A DNA stretch of 64,000 nucleotides from JAGVJT01 sp964513205. GTDB taxonomy: Bacteria > Pseudomonadota > Gammaproteobacteria > Legionellales > Legionellaceae. Where the stretch lies: positions 62,001 to 126,000 of the forward strand of contig CAZELP010000003.1 of NCBI GenBank assembly GCA_964513205.1, read 5' to 3'. The notes below the pieces were generated by a model that worked only from the letters and a program-made list of their open reading frames with translations, searched no databases and was not told the origin of the DNA. How positions within the stretch are numbered: the stretch's first letter is position 1; each line of letters starts with the position of its first letter. A program made the position numbers and the translations under genes. Shown here piece after piece: positions 1-8,870 of the stretch.

Positions 1-872
1 ACCGTTGTCGGGTGAATGATGTCAAAAAACAAATAACCATCACACGCATTTGGATTTAATTGTGGGCGAATTGTTGAAGCAATTTTTAATACTGTCTGAG
101 CTGAAGGCTCAACCATTGCTGACTCATAACAAGTGCCTGTTGTATTGGTAAAACCATACTCGTCTGGCTGATTCAAAGCCGATAAAAACATCTGGTTGAC
201 ATCAAAAAACACCCACTTCACATTCGGGTACTTTGATTGAAGGAGATCAAATCGTGTTTTTAACATCGAGTTGTGCCGATTTGTCAGGTCAGTTAAGAAG
301 TCGATGGAATCAAACTCTATCGCACCAGGCGTCCGACCAAGATCAGGGATTGTCATCAGCATGAAATTTTTCGCGCCATGTGCCACCAAACGCTCGACTT
401 CGTTTTGAATCCCATCATTTACAGCCAATAATGTTTTTTCTGGCTCATCAGGCAATGCGATGTAATTGTTTGAGCCAATCCAAATCACAAACAGTGCACT
501 TTCATCAGCTTTGTCTCGATGAGACAAAAGATAACTGTCCACTTCTCGTTTCAAACTAAACAACGCTCCAGTTTCGAAGTCATCATCTTCGTCCTCTGAT
601 TCAGAAACACCCGCACCAGCAAAAGCATAATCAAGTAAGTGTAAAGCAGCACTCTCACCATAATAATGCTCTGTCAATTTTTCGATCCATAAAGGCCCAT
701 TGGTAAATCGTCCTTGGTAATAAGGCGGTGAAATGGGCATTTGATGTTTCATGTATTCATACAAATTACCATTGTCAGATAAACTGTCTCCAAAAACGAC
801 AAATTTATCTAAAGGCTCAGCGAGCGCATAACTTGACAAAAAAATTAAAAAACATGACAAAAAATATCTCAT
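1..872 (-). CDS. Secreted GDSL/SGNH-family lipase or lysophospholipase (C-terminus cut by window edge)
   Basis: An open frame of 290 codons runs off the left edge without a stop. It starts with a typical signal peptide (MRYFLSCFLIFLSSYALA, about residues 1-18). GDSLSDNGN follows, the block I motif of GDSL hydrolases, with nucleophile Ser30. A later GSNNY occupies the place of the usual GAND block. DIIHPT near the edge supplies the catalytic Asp-His pair. SGNH enzymes of this kind hydrolyse esters; secreted members in Legionella and Vibrio act as lysophospholipases or acyltransferases on host lipids. The substrate here cannot be told. AGGG lies about 9 bases before the ATG. The gene lies 27 bp downstream of the helicase gene on the same strand. 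Confidence 0.88.
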   Translation of the reverse strand, partial: MRYFLSCFLIFLSSYALAEPLDKFVVFGDSLSDNGNLYEYMKHQMPISPPYYQGRFTNGPLWIEKLTEHYYGESAALHLLDYAFAGAGVSESEDEDDDFETGALFSLKREVDSYLLSHRDKADESALFVIWIGSNNYIALPDEPEKTLLAVNDGIQNEVERLVAHGAKNFMLMTIPDLGRTPGAIEFDSIDFLTDLTNRHNSMLKTRFDLLQSKYPNVKWVFFDVNQMFLSALNQPDEYGFTNTTGTCYESAMVEPSAQTVLKIASTIRPQLNPNACDGYLFFDIIHPTT

Positions 873-899
873 ATCACAACCCTATCGATAACAAAGTCT

Positions 900-2639
900 T
901 TAAGCCAATCCAAGCGAGGTCAATTTCAATTGACGTCCACACACCCAAGCTTTGGATAAGCCATGGAAAATTTCTTTAGAGAGACCCGATGGCAATCTCA
1001 CAGTAGAGTGATCGTCATTGATTCGTAAACCTGTGATAAAGCGACTATTGAGACCTGCTTCATTGGCAATCGCGCCGACGATATTTCCTGGTTTTACACC
1101 ATGAATACGGCCTACGTCAATTCGAAAAAGCTCTTCGGCATGTCCATCACCACCAAAACTTCTATTTGAACGTCCCTCTGGTTTTCGTTTATTAAAACTC
1201 AACGTTGAAGAATTTGAAGAATTTTTTGTTCTATCTTTAAATCTATCGCGCGTTTTTTCTCGTCGATTTTCATCTGATGAAACAGGACGTAGTGTTTTAA
1301 AGGTTGGCGCCCAAGATTGGTCTTGATTTGCCATCAAAGCCAATGCCGCGGCAACATCCATGGGTGAATGTCCTTCTTTTTCAACATAAGTTGCGATAAC
1401 ACGCTTATATTCATCCAAATGTTGATGCGCTAACCGCTCTTCAATACGTTTAATGAATTGTTTTTGTTGTGCTTCAGCAATCATGGCGTCTGTTGGCACA
1501 GAAACTTTAACAATGCGCTGTCGTGTGTGTCGCTCAAGTACGTTGAGCATTCGCGACTCTTTCGGTGTAACAAATAAAATGGCGATCCCACTGCGGCCAG
1601 CTCGACCAGTACGACCAATTCGATGCACATAAGTTTCAGAATCATGCGCCATATCATAATTGATGACGTGCGTCACTCGATCCACGTCCAATCCTCTAGC
1701 TGCAACATCTGTTGCCACTAAAATATCGATCATCCCTTGTTTAAATTGGGAGATGACACGCTCACGCAAAGCTTGTGTGATGTCACCATGAATAGCCATT
1801 GCGCGATGATGGTGTTGCTGCAGCAATGTGGTGACTTCATCTGTGCTGCTTTTTGTTCTGGTGAAAACAATGATACCTTGCGCTTCTTCGGTCGCTAAAA
1901 TACGCAATAACGCATCTGGCTTTTGCGCTTGAGAAGCAAAAACAAAACGCTGTTCGATGGATTTAACTGTCGCTGTTTCTGCTGCAATCTCAATCGAAAC
2001 TGGATCAGCAAGATAACGATTGGCGATTTGTCGAATTCGTGATGGCATTGTTGCTGAGAAAAGCGCCATTTGTTTTTGTGCAGGTAATTTTGATAAGATG
2101 GTTTCTACATCGTCAATAAAACCCATTCTCAACATTTCATCAGCTTCATCTAAAACAATCGTGCGTAAATCACCCAAGAAAAGCGAGCCTTTTTCCAGAT
2201 GATCCAATATTCGTCCAGGAGTCCCGACCACAATTTCAGATCCATCCCTCAATGATTTAAGTTGAGGACGATAATCTTGACCGCCACAAAGCACGACAAT
2301 TTTGGTCTGCTTACGATGCTTTGATAATGCTTCAAAATGAGCTGCAACTTGAATTGCAAGTTCTCGAGTTGGGGCTAAAACTAAGACTTGAGGTGTTTTT
2401 TGTGTTGCATCCAAACGCTCCAAAGCCGGAATAGCAAAAGCCGCTGTTTTTCCTGTCCCTGTTTGTGCCTGCCCTATCAAATCACGACCTTGTAATAGCC
2501 ACGGAATGGTTTTTTTCTGAATAGGCGACGGGCTTGTAAAGCCTAAATCTTCATGTAAAGCTTTCAGTGTCGCTTCAGATAAATTGAGCTCAGTAAAGGT
2601 CGATATGTTTTGTTGCGATGAGGCATTGGCGTGTGTCAT
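900..2639 (-). CDS. deaD: DEAD-box ATP-dependent RNA helicase, DeaD/CsdA type
   Basis: All helicase motifs are present. In the longest frame (from a TTG at 2690) they are: Q motif near residues 32-58, AQTGTGKT at 75-82, PTRELA, DEAD at 181-184, SAT at 212-214, ARGLDVD and HRIGRTGRAG. The last about 80 residues (FRIDVGRIHGVKPGNIVGAI onward) form the DbpA-like RNA-binding domain of DeaD/CsdA, after a basic, Ser/Arg-rich linker. The family unwinds RNA in ribosome assembly and mRNA turnover, especially in the cold. The TTG frame would add 17 residues with no ribosome binding site, so the ATG at 2639 (MTHANASS) is preferred, though its Shine-Dalgarno is also weak. Confidence 0.93.
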   Translation of the reverse strand: MTHANASSQQNISTFTELNLSEATLKALHEDLGFTSPSPIQKKTIPWLLQGRDLIGQAQTGTGKTAAFAIPALERLDATQKTPQVLVLAPTRELAIQVAAHFEALSKHRKQTKIVVLCGGQDYRPQLKSLRDGSEIVVGTPGRILDHLEKGSLFLGDLRTIVLDEADEMLRMGFIDDVETILSKLPAQKQMALFSATMPSRIRQIANRYLADPVSIEIAAETATVKSIEQRFVFASQAQKPDALLRILATEEAQGIIVFTRTKSSTDEVTTLLQQHHHRAMAIHGDITQALRERVISQFKQGMIDILVATDVAARGLDVDRVTHVINYDMAHDSETYVHRIGRTGRAGRSGIAILFVTPKESRMLNVLERHTRQRIVKVSVPTDAMIAEAQQKQFIKRIEERLAHQHLDEYKRVIATYVEKEGHSPMDVAAALALMANQDQSWAPTFKTLRPVSSDENRREKTRDRFKDRTKNSSNSSTLSFNKRKPEGRSNRSFGGDGHAEELFRIDVGRIHGVKPGNIVGAIANEAGLNSRFITGLRINDDHSTVRLPSGLSKEIFHGLSKAWVCGRQLKLTSLGLA

Positions 2640-2741
2640 AGGTACTAAAAATCCATGTTTATCTACAAAAATAGTTCGCCATTTTAGCAAATTTTATATC
2701 TAAATGCACTCATTTTATTCTTTGATTCTGAATTTAATCTC

Positions 2742-2775
2742 AAAAAAGAGTCGAAAACCAGCTTTTTTGGCCTCT
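2742..2775 (-). terminator. Possible imperfect terminator after fadH
   Basis: On the minus strand, 20-50 bases after the fadH stop, AAGAG pairs with CTCTT and an inner CCA pairs with TGG. Six T residues end the structure. The stem is broken and weak, so this is only a candidate. Confidence 0.3.
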
Positions 2776-2797
2776 TCAGGCACATACTTTTTTCAAA

Positions 2798-4813
2798 TTA
2801 AACTAAAGCGGCCAGCTGAGATGCTTGCGCAATGGCATGTCTTGCGTCTAACTCCAGGGCTTTATAGGCACCACCAATCAAATGAACCACACATCCTGCT
2901 GTTTTCAAGTCCTCATATCCATCTTGTAATGAAGTCTGACCGGCACAAATTACAATGGAATCAACTGCAAGAAGCTGTGGTTGACCTTCTACTTGAAGAT
3001 GTAAGCCTGCATCATCAATACGCTCATAAGAAACACCGGAAAGCATTTTTACGCCATGGTGTTTAAGACTATAACGATGAATCCAACCGGTTGTTTTACC
3101 CAAACGCCGCCCCATTTTTTCTTTCTTACGCTGCAGCAAATAAACTGTACGAGAAGATTTGGCTGGAAGAGGCGTCTGAATACCACCTGCCGTAGAAAAA
3201 GAAAAATCAATTCCCCATTCCTGGCAAAACTCTTCTTTGGTTTGTGTTTTACTCACCAACCATTCGGCAACATCAAATCCAATTCCACCCGCACCAATGA
3301 TGGCAACCCGCTCGCCAGGAATACGTCCTCCGCTAATCACATCCCAATACGTCATGACAGAAGGATGATCAATGCCTTGAATATCAGGAATGCGCGGAAT
3401 GACGCCAGTTGCAATCACGACTTCATCAAAAGTTTTTAAAATATCGAATGAAGGGGTGGTATTCAAATGCACAACAACTCCATGCCGCTCAAGCTGAGTC
3501 GCATAATAAGTCAAGGTATGTTCGAAATCTTCTTTTCCCGGTATTTTTTTAGCGAGATTAAACTGCCCACCGATTTGTGAGCTTTTTTCAAATAGGGTAA
3601 TCTGATGTCCACGTAAAGCCGCAACACTCGAAAATGCAAGACCAGCAGGCCCAGCACCCACTACTGCAATCCGTTTTGGTGAACTGGAGGCGGCATAAAT
3701 TAATGATGTTTCGTGACAAGCACGAGGATTGACCAAACATGATGCTGTTTTATTGACAAAAACACGATCCAAACACGCTTGATTGCACGCAATGCAAACA
3801 TTGATGGCAGAAACATCTCCGAGCTTTGCTTTGTGCACAAACTCAGGATCAGCCAAAAATGGTCTTGCCATAGAAACAACATCGGCGCAACCACTGGCTA
3901 GTACTGATTCACAAATTTCTGGCGTATTGATTCGATTAGAGGTAATAAGAGGCACATTGACATGTGGCTTTAAACGCTGGGTCAAAGTCGAAAACAAAGC
4001 GGGGGGAACCATCGTCGCTATCGTAGGAATGCGAGCTTCATGCCAGCCAATTCCGGTATTAATAAGCGTGGCCCCAGCCTCTTCTATGGCTTTTGCAAGC
4101 CAAACAATTTCAGACCAAAGACTCCCCTCGGGAATCAAATCCAGCATCGACAACCGATAAATCAGAATAAACGAAGGACCAACAGCCGCTCTAACAGCCC
4201 GAACCACTTCTATCGCAAAGCGTGCACGATGCTCAAAGTCCCCTCCCCACTCATCCGTACGATGATTGGTTTTTTTTACCAAAAATTGATTGATGAGATA
4301 CCCTTCGCTTCCCATGATTTCGACTCCATCATAGCCCGCCTCCTGAGCCAAAGAAGCACAGCGAGCAAAATGAGCGATTGTTTTCCGAACCCCCCAGCGG
4401 GTCATGGGCCATGGGGTAAAAGGGCTAATGGGTGATTTGAGACGAGAAGGTGCGACCACTAAAGGATGATAGCCATAACGTCCTGCATGCAAAATCTGCA
4501 AAGCAATTTTTCCGCCACCCTCATGCACGGCATGCGTAACGACTTGATGTCGCTGCATTTCCCGAGTTGTACTTAATTTTGCGGAAAAAGGGGCCAGACG
4601 ACCGGCTCGATTGGGAGCAAATCCTCCTGTGACAATCAGTCCTGCATCCGTTCGCTCTCGATAAAAAGCCGCAAGACGAGAAAGACTATCCTTGTCTTCC
4701 TCTAATCCTGTATGCATCGAACCCATCATGATGCGATTTTTTAAAGAAGTAAAGCCCAAATCAAGAGGCTTAAAAATCGACTTAAACGGTGTATTATCGA
4801 CAACCAACTCCAT
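2798..4813 (-). CDS. fadH: 2,4-dienoyl-CoA reductase (NADPH), FMN/FAD/4Fe-4S
   Basis: At 671 residues this is almost exactly the length of E. coli FadH. The N-terminal half is an old-yellow-enzyme type FMN barrel. Near residues 335-360 is the Cys cluster CIACNQAC plus a later SCLVNPRAC, the 4Fe-4S ligands that pass electrons. The C-terminal half has two dinucleotide-binding loops, VAVVGAGPAGLA and VAIIGAGGIGFD, for FAD and NADPH. The enzyme removes double bonds at even positions during beta-oxidation of unsaturated fatty acids. No other beta-oxidation gene is adjacent. Related NADH:flavin oxidoreductases share the layout, so the exact substrate is inferred from length and full architecture. 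Confidence 0.9.
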   Translation of the reverse strand: MELVVDNTPFKSIFKPLDLGFTSLKNRIMMGSMHTGLEEDKDSLSRLAAFYRERTDAGLIVTGGFAPNRAGRLAPFSAKLSTTREMQRHQVVTHAVHEGGGKIALQILHAGRYGYHPLVVAPSRLKSPISPFTPWPMTRWGVRKTIAHFARCASLAQEAGYDGVEIMGSEGYLINQFLVKKTNHRTDEWGGDFEHRARFAIEVVRAVRAAVGPSFILIYRLSMLDLIPEGSLWSEIVWLAKAIEEAGATLINTGIGWHEARIPTIATMVPPALFSTLTQRLKPHVNVPLITSNRINTPEICESVLASGCADVVSMARPFLADPEFVHKAKLGDVSAINVCIACNQACLDRVFVNKTASCLVNPRACHETSLIYAASSSPKRIAVVGAGPAGLAFSSVAALRGHQITLFEKSSQIGGQFNLAKKIPGKEDFEHTLTYYATQLERHGVVVHLNTTPSFDILKTFDEVVIATGVIPRIPDIQGIDHPSVMTYWDVISGGRIPGERVAIIGAGGIGFDVAEWLVSKTQTKEEFCQEWGIDFSFSTAGGIQTPLPAKSSRTVYLLQRKKEKMGRRLGKTTGWIHRYSLKHHGVKMLSGVSYERIDDAGLHLQVEGQPQLLAVDSIVICAGQTSLQDGYEDLKTAGCVVHLIGGAYKALELDARHAIAQASQLAALV

Positions 4814-4834
4814 GGCTTTGTCTACCTGTGTAAT

Positions 4835-5374
4835 TTATCCTACATAAAAATGAGCGCGTCTACCGACTCTTTCTGCTCGTGAATGCGGGTGAGCATGATG
4901 GTTTGTTCGCACAAACAATTGTGTGAAATATAACCGCCCTTGGCCATCTCTTACGATGCCAATACCCGTTGTGTCATAGCGCCCCTCAATATTGTGGCGA
5001 TGACCTGCACTTTTGATCCAACCATCTACTACAATTTTTGCTGTTTTGTAATGATAAGCGACATTTTCAGCACCTCCTTCGATGTCTTGAATATCTCGAT
5101 GAAGATGAGTCATGCGTCGCTGAAAACCATCATGTCCGAAAGGAACCTGGTGCTTCGCCATTTCAAGGCTGTGTTGACGCGCCTGTTGATTTGCGGCTTC
5201 ATTCATGACCAAGGGACGTAAACCATGAGATACACGGTACTGATTCACGTACGCAAAAACTTCTTGTTCGATTTGTTTAGTCGGAACATCATGCTGATGA
5301 ACTTCAGCTTGGCTCGCAAGAGCCGAGCCCAACAAAAATAAGCCAAGAAAAAAAGAGCAATATTTAAATTTCAT
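4835..5374 (-). CDS. Secreted CAP-superfamily (SCP-like) protein
   Basis: The 179-residue product begins with a signal peptide ending near ASQAEV. A CAP domain follows: FAYVNQYRVSHGLRPL, a helix with ARQHSLEMA, HDGFQRRM, GAENVAYH, WIKSAGHRHNI and a final YFTQLFV strand. These match the CAP signature helices and the His/Glu cavity residues. Bacterial CAP proteins of this single-domain type (YkwD-like) are exported; their biochemical activity is mostly unknown. The C-terminus is short and rich in His and Arg. It lies 10 bp downstream of purA and 21 bp upstream of fadH on the same strand, so it may be read through from the purA side. Confidence 0.85.
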   Translation of the reverse strand: MKFKYCSFFLGLFLLGSALASQAEVHQHDVPTKQIEQEVFAYVNQYRVSHGLRPLVMNEAANQQARQHSLEMAKHQVPFGHDGFQRRMTHLHRDIQDIEGGAENVAYHYKTAKIVVDGWIKSAGHRHNIEGRYDTTGIGIVRDGQGRLYFTQLFVRTNHHAHPHSRAERVGRRAHFYVG

Positions 5375-5384
5375 AACCTACCTC

Positions 5385-6677
5385 TTATGAAAAAATGTCT
5401 TTGATGACAATCGTCGAGTCTCGCTCCGGACCTGTTGAAAGCATATGCACAGGCACACCAAGCAACTCTTCCAAACGTTTGACATAATCTTTGGCTTCTT
5501 TAGGCAGCGCCTCCAAACTGGTTACATCCGCAGTTGAGGTGGACCAGCCAGGCATTTCTTCATAAATCGGTGTCAAATGATCAAAACCTGCTGCAGATGC
5601 AGGTGGGTAGTCGACTTTATTTCCAGCAGCATCTTGATAGCCCACTGCAATCTTGACCGTCTTTAGACCATCTAAAACATCAAGCTTTGTGAGACACAAT
5701 CCAGAAATACTATTCAGCTGAATTGAGCGTCTTAATAAGGCTGCATCAAACCAACCGCAACGCCGAGGACGCCCCGTGACCGCCCCAAACTCATGTCCTC
5801 GAGAAGCAAGATGCTGACCAACTTCATCGTGAAGCTCAGTCGGGAAAGGACCACTTCCCACTCGCGTGGTATACGCTTTGACCACACCTAACACATAGTC
5901 AAGATATAGAGGTCCAAAGCCAGCACCGTTGCATACACTGCCCACACAAGTATTCGATGAAGTAACAAAAGGATATGTACCATGATCAATATCCAGGTAA
6001 ATCCCTTGAGCGCCCTCGAACAAAATGGGGTCGTTTGCTTGACGATGCTGATGAAGACAAGTCGTCACATCTATCGCCATTTCTTTTAAACGAGACTGCC
6101 AAACTTGAGACGCATCCAAAATCGCATCAAAAGAAACAGGCTCTTGTTGATAATAATTTGTCAGTAAAAAATTATGATATTCCAAAAGAGCTGATAGTTT
6201 ATTTGCCCAATCGGAACGAAACAAATCTCCAACCTTGAGCGCTCTTCTAGCAATTTTGTCTTCGTAAGCCGGCCCAATTCCACGACCAGTTGTGCCAATT
6301 GCTGCTTGTCCTTGACGCGCTTCTCGTGCTTTGTCTAATGCAACATGAGATGCAAGTACCAAAGGCGACGCAAGGCTAACAAATAGGCGAGAAGCGACTT
6401 GTATACCCTTTGCTTCCAACTCATCGATTTCACCCAACAAGGCTTCGGGAGAGACAACGACACCATTTCCGATGTAGCACTTGGAATCTGGCCTTAAAAT
6501 TCCCGATGGAATCAAACGCAAAACTGTTTTTTCACCTTTAATTTTTAAAGTGTGTCCAGCATTATGCCCGCCTTGATAGCGAACGACTACACGCGCTTTT
6601 TCTGTCAATAAATCGACGATTTTACCTTTACCTTCATCACCCCATTGGGTACCAACTACAACAACATTTTTACTCAT
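5385..6677 (-). CDS. purA: Adenylosuccinate synthetase
   Basis: The 430-residue protein has the purA GTP-binding start WGDEGKGKI (residues 12-20) with catalytic Asp14, and GGHNAGHT with the catalytic His. It also carries TTGRGIGP and the C-terminal base-recognition segment TGPERD. It makes adenylosuccinate from IMP, aspartate and GTP, the first committed step to AMP, in the cytoplasm. It follows hflC by 17 bp on the same strand; hflK-hflC-purA is a familiar gammaproteobacterial order. The usual hfq and hflX upstream are not found in this window. Confidence 0.97.
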   Translation of the reverse strand: MSKNVVVVGTQWGDEGKGKIVDLLTEKARVVVRYQGGHNAGHTLKIKGEKTVLRLIPSGILRPDSKCYIGNGVVVSPEALLGEIDELEAKGIQVASRLFVSLASPLVLASHVALDKAREARQGQAAIGTTGRGIGPAYEDKIARRALKVGDLFRSDWANKLSALLEYHNFLLTNYYQQEPVSFDAILDASQVWQSRLKEMAIDVTTCLHQHRQANDPILFEGAQGIYLDIDHGTYPFVTSSNTCVGSVCNGAGFGPLYLDYVLGVVKAYTTRVGSGPFPTELHDEVGQHLASRGHEFGAVTGRPRRCGWFDAALLRRSIQLNSISGLCLTKLDVLDGLKTVKIAVGYQDAAGNKVDYPPASAAGFDHLTPIYEEMPGWSTSTADVTSLEALPKEAKDYVKRLEELLGVPVHMLSTGPERDSTIVIKDIFS

Positions 6678-6694
6678 AATAAACTCTTATAAAC

Positions 6695-7606
6695 TCAATG
6701 ACTGGGCGCACTCAACGGTGAGGCACCATTTTTAAAATAATGGAAAAACGCACTACTTTGATCCAAGACCAAAATATCTTCTTTGCGAGAAAAACTATTC
6801 ATGTATGCGTTTAAGCTACGATAAAAGGCAAAGAATTCTGCATTTTTATTGTATGCATCTGCATAAATTTGTGCTGCCTTAGCCTTCCCTGCAGCTCTTG
6901 TTCTTTGTCCCTCGCTCCGTGCCTTTGCAAGCAAAACCGTAACCTTGGCATCAGCGGATGCTTGTATTGCCTCGGCCTCAGCATGTCCATCTGCACGATG
7001 TCGATTTGCTATTTTTTGCATATCAGCACGCATGCGTTGATAAATGGCATTGCTTGTATTTGCCGGCAACTCTATGCCTTTGATTCGAACATCAACGACA
7101 TGAATGCCCAGCTGACTGGCCTGTTGCTCTGCATGCGCACGCAACATTTCAGTTAAATTGTGTCGCCCCCCTGAAACAAGCTCAGAGATGGTTCTTCGTC
7201 CAAACTCTGCTCGAAGTGAAGTATTCAATTGCTGCTCGAGTAGTGTGTCTGCTTTAAATTGATTGCCTCCTGTCGCTTTGAAATAGCGCGCCAGGTCTTC
7301 AATTTTCCACTTGACATAATAATCCACAATAACGTCTTTTTTCTCTTTGGTCACGATGCGAGAAGATTTAATGTCAAGAGTCTGCATTCGCGTATCAAAA
7401 GTTCGGACCGTTTCTATCAACGGCAACTTAAGATGCAATCCAGGTCCTAAAACACGAACCTTATCTGTTGATGATTCACTCACAAGACGTCCCAAACGCA
7501 GCAAAATCGCATGACGTCCCTCTGTAATTGTAAACAAGCTCATCAAAAAAAGCATCACTGCGACCAAAACGACCGTTCCCAATGCGACAATACGAGTTTC
7601 TCTCAT
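6695..7606 (-). CDS. hflC: HflC, SPFH-domain regulator of FtsH protease
   Basis: A short cytoplasmic N-terminus and one transmembrane helix (about residues 8-28) are followed by the SPFH/band 7 domain. The segment EGRHAILLRLGRL is characteristic, and a long Ala/Lys-rich coiled-coil lies near residues 190-250. HflC pairs with HflK in the inner membrane and forms a large cage around FtsH, limiting its attack on membrane proteins. At 303 residues it is slightly shorter than E. coli HflC (334). The ATG overlaps the hflK stop by 4 bases (ATGA), indicating translational coupling. Confidence 0.95.
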   Translation of the reverse strand: MRETRIVALGTVVLVAVMLFLMSLFTITEGRHAILLRLGRLVSESSTDKVRVLGPGLHLKLPLIETVRTFDTRMQTLDIKSSRIVTKEKKDVIVDYYVKWKIEDLARYFKATGGNQFKADTLLEQQLNTSLRAEFGRRTISELVSGGRHNLTEMLRAHAEQQASQLGIHVVDVRIKGIELPANTSNAIYQRMRADMQKIANRHRADGHAEAEAIQASADAKVTVLLAKARSEGQRTRAAGKAKAAQIYADAYNKNAEFFAFYRSLNAYMNSFSRKEDILVLDQSSAFFHYFKNGASPLSAPSH

Positions 7607-8742
7607 GAGTCAGTCCTCCCTAAAGGCTCTAGCGGACGGACTGTTTCTCGCCCACTCAATAAAGCGCTCTCTTTCTCTGAAGAAGTTTTTGGTGTCACGC
7701 TGCGCATCGGCACATCAACAGCGGTTTCTGAATGCGAATTCAGCCATTTTTCTAAGGGCAAATAAAGCATTTGTGCAGATTTCGTATCGACAATCAACTT
7801 ACTTGTCTGCTGCATGACATGTTCCATCATGTCCATGTACATCCGTTCACTTGTCACCCGAGGAGAGCGTGTATATTCAGGCAACAGTGCTAAAAACTCT
7901 GCAACCTCACCTTCTGCACGCAACACCACCTGCTCCTCAAAAGCACGAGACTCTTCTAGAATACGTTTTGCGTTTCCTTCTGCAATTGGGACAACGCTCG
8001 CCTCATAAGCACGGGCCTGTTCTTTAAAACGTTTTTCGTCTTCCTGAGCTTTAATGGCATCGTCGAAAGCGTCTTGTACATTTTCAGGAGCTCGAGCAGG
8101 CTGAGGAGAAACGTTCACAATCACAATGCCTGTCTGATAACTGTCTAAAATTGCACTCAGTGTTTCCTGGACACTACTTCCCCAGGCTTCTCGACCTTCG
8201 GTGATGATCTGATCAAGTCGCGTGCTGCCAACAACTTGTCTCAATGCACTCGATGTAGCCTGTTCTAAACTTTCTTCAGGATCAGCGACATTAAACAAAT
8301 ACGCTTGTAAATCACCAATTCGATATTGGACAACCAACGAAACAGAAACTAAGTTTTCGTCTTTTGTCAGCATTTGTGCGGCATAAGAGTAATCTGAAAC
8401 ACGCTCAACATTGGCGACAATTTTTGACTCAATAAATCGAGGAATCCAATGAGGACCAGGGCCAACTGTTTCAACATAACGCCCGAAGCGCAAGACAACC
8501 GCTTGTTCAGCAGGATCAACAATGAATACGCCAGAAATTGCCCATAGCAAAAACACAATACCCAAAAAGAGCGAGAAAAAAGGCCCTGTGGAAGAGGCTT
8601 TTTTATCCGAAGAACCAGATGGCTCGTTTTTCCCCGTCATGGCTTTCTTTAGTTTTGCATGAAAACGTTTCAATGCCTCATCAAGGTCGGGAGGAGATTT
8701 CCCGCGCCATGGATCATTTTCATCACCGGACTCCCATCCCAT
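7603..8742 (-). CDS. hflK: HflK, SPFH-domain partner of HflC
   Basis: This 379-residue protein starts with the HflK-type segment containing WESGDENDPW and PPDLDEALK. A transmembrane helix lies near residues 54-74, and an SPFH domain begins at DPAEQAVVLRFGRY. Coiled-coil follows, then a polar tail. HflK and HflC form the FtsH-modulating complex with its bulk in the periplasm. A GGAG lies 9 bases upstream of the ATG. The gene opens the hflK-hflC-purA cluster; upstream is a lone HD-domain gene rather than the common hfq-hflX. Confidence 0.95.
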   Translation of the reverse strand: MGWESGDENDPWRGKSPPDLDEALKRFHAKLKKAMTGKNEPSGSSDKKASSTGPFFSLFLGIVFLLWAISGVFIVDPAEQAVVLRFGRYVETVGPGPHWIPRFIESKIVANVERVSDYSYAAQMLTKDENLVSVSLVVQYRIGDLQAYLFNVADPEESLEQATSSALRQVVGSTRLDQIITEGREAWGSSVQETLSAILDSYQTGIVIVNVSPQPARAPENVQDAFDDAIKAQEDEKRFKEQARAYEASVVPIAEGNAKRILEESRAFEEQVVLRAEGEVAEFLALLPEYTRSPRVTSERMYMDMMEHVMQQTSKLIVDTKSAQMLYLPLEKWLNSHSETAVDVPMRSVTPKTSSEKESALLSGRETVRPLEPLGRTDS

Positions 8743-8804
8743 TATTAAACTCCAGACTGAAAAAAGAAAACTACAATTTTATGGTTGTTCCTTTATTTAA
8801 GCAA

Positions 8805-8856
8805 GCTCTTCGTGATTTTAGGTGCAAAATCGTTTTTTCAAAACACCACGAAGCGC
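8805..8856. repeat. Inverted repeat between the HD-domain gene and hflK
   Basis: GCTCTTCGTG (8805-8814) and CACGAAGCGC (8847-8856) are inverted copies with 9 of 10 positions matching, separated by 32 bases. There is no T-run, so it is not a classical terminator. The remaining spacer (8743-8870) has no recognisable gene. Confidence 0.45.
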
Positions 8857-8870
8857 TCACGTAAATCTCA

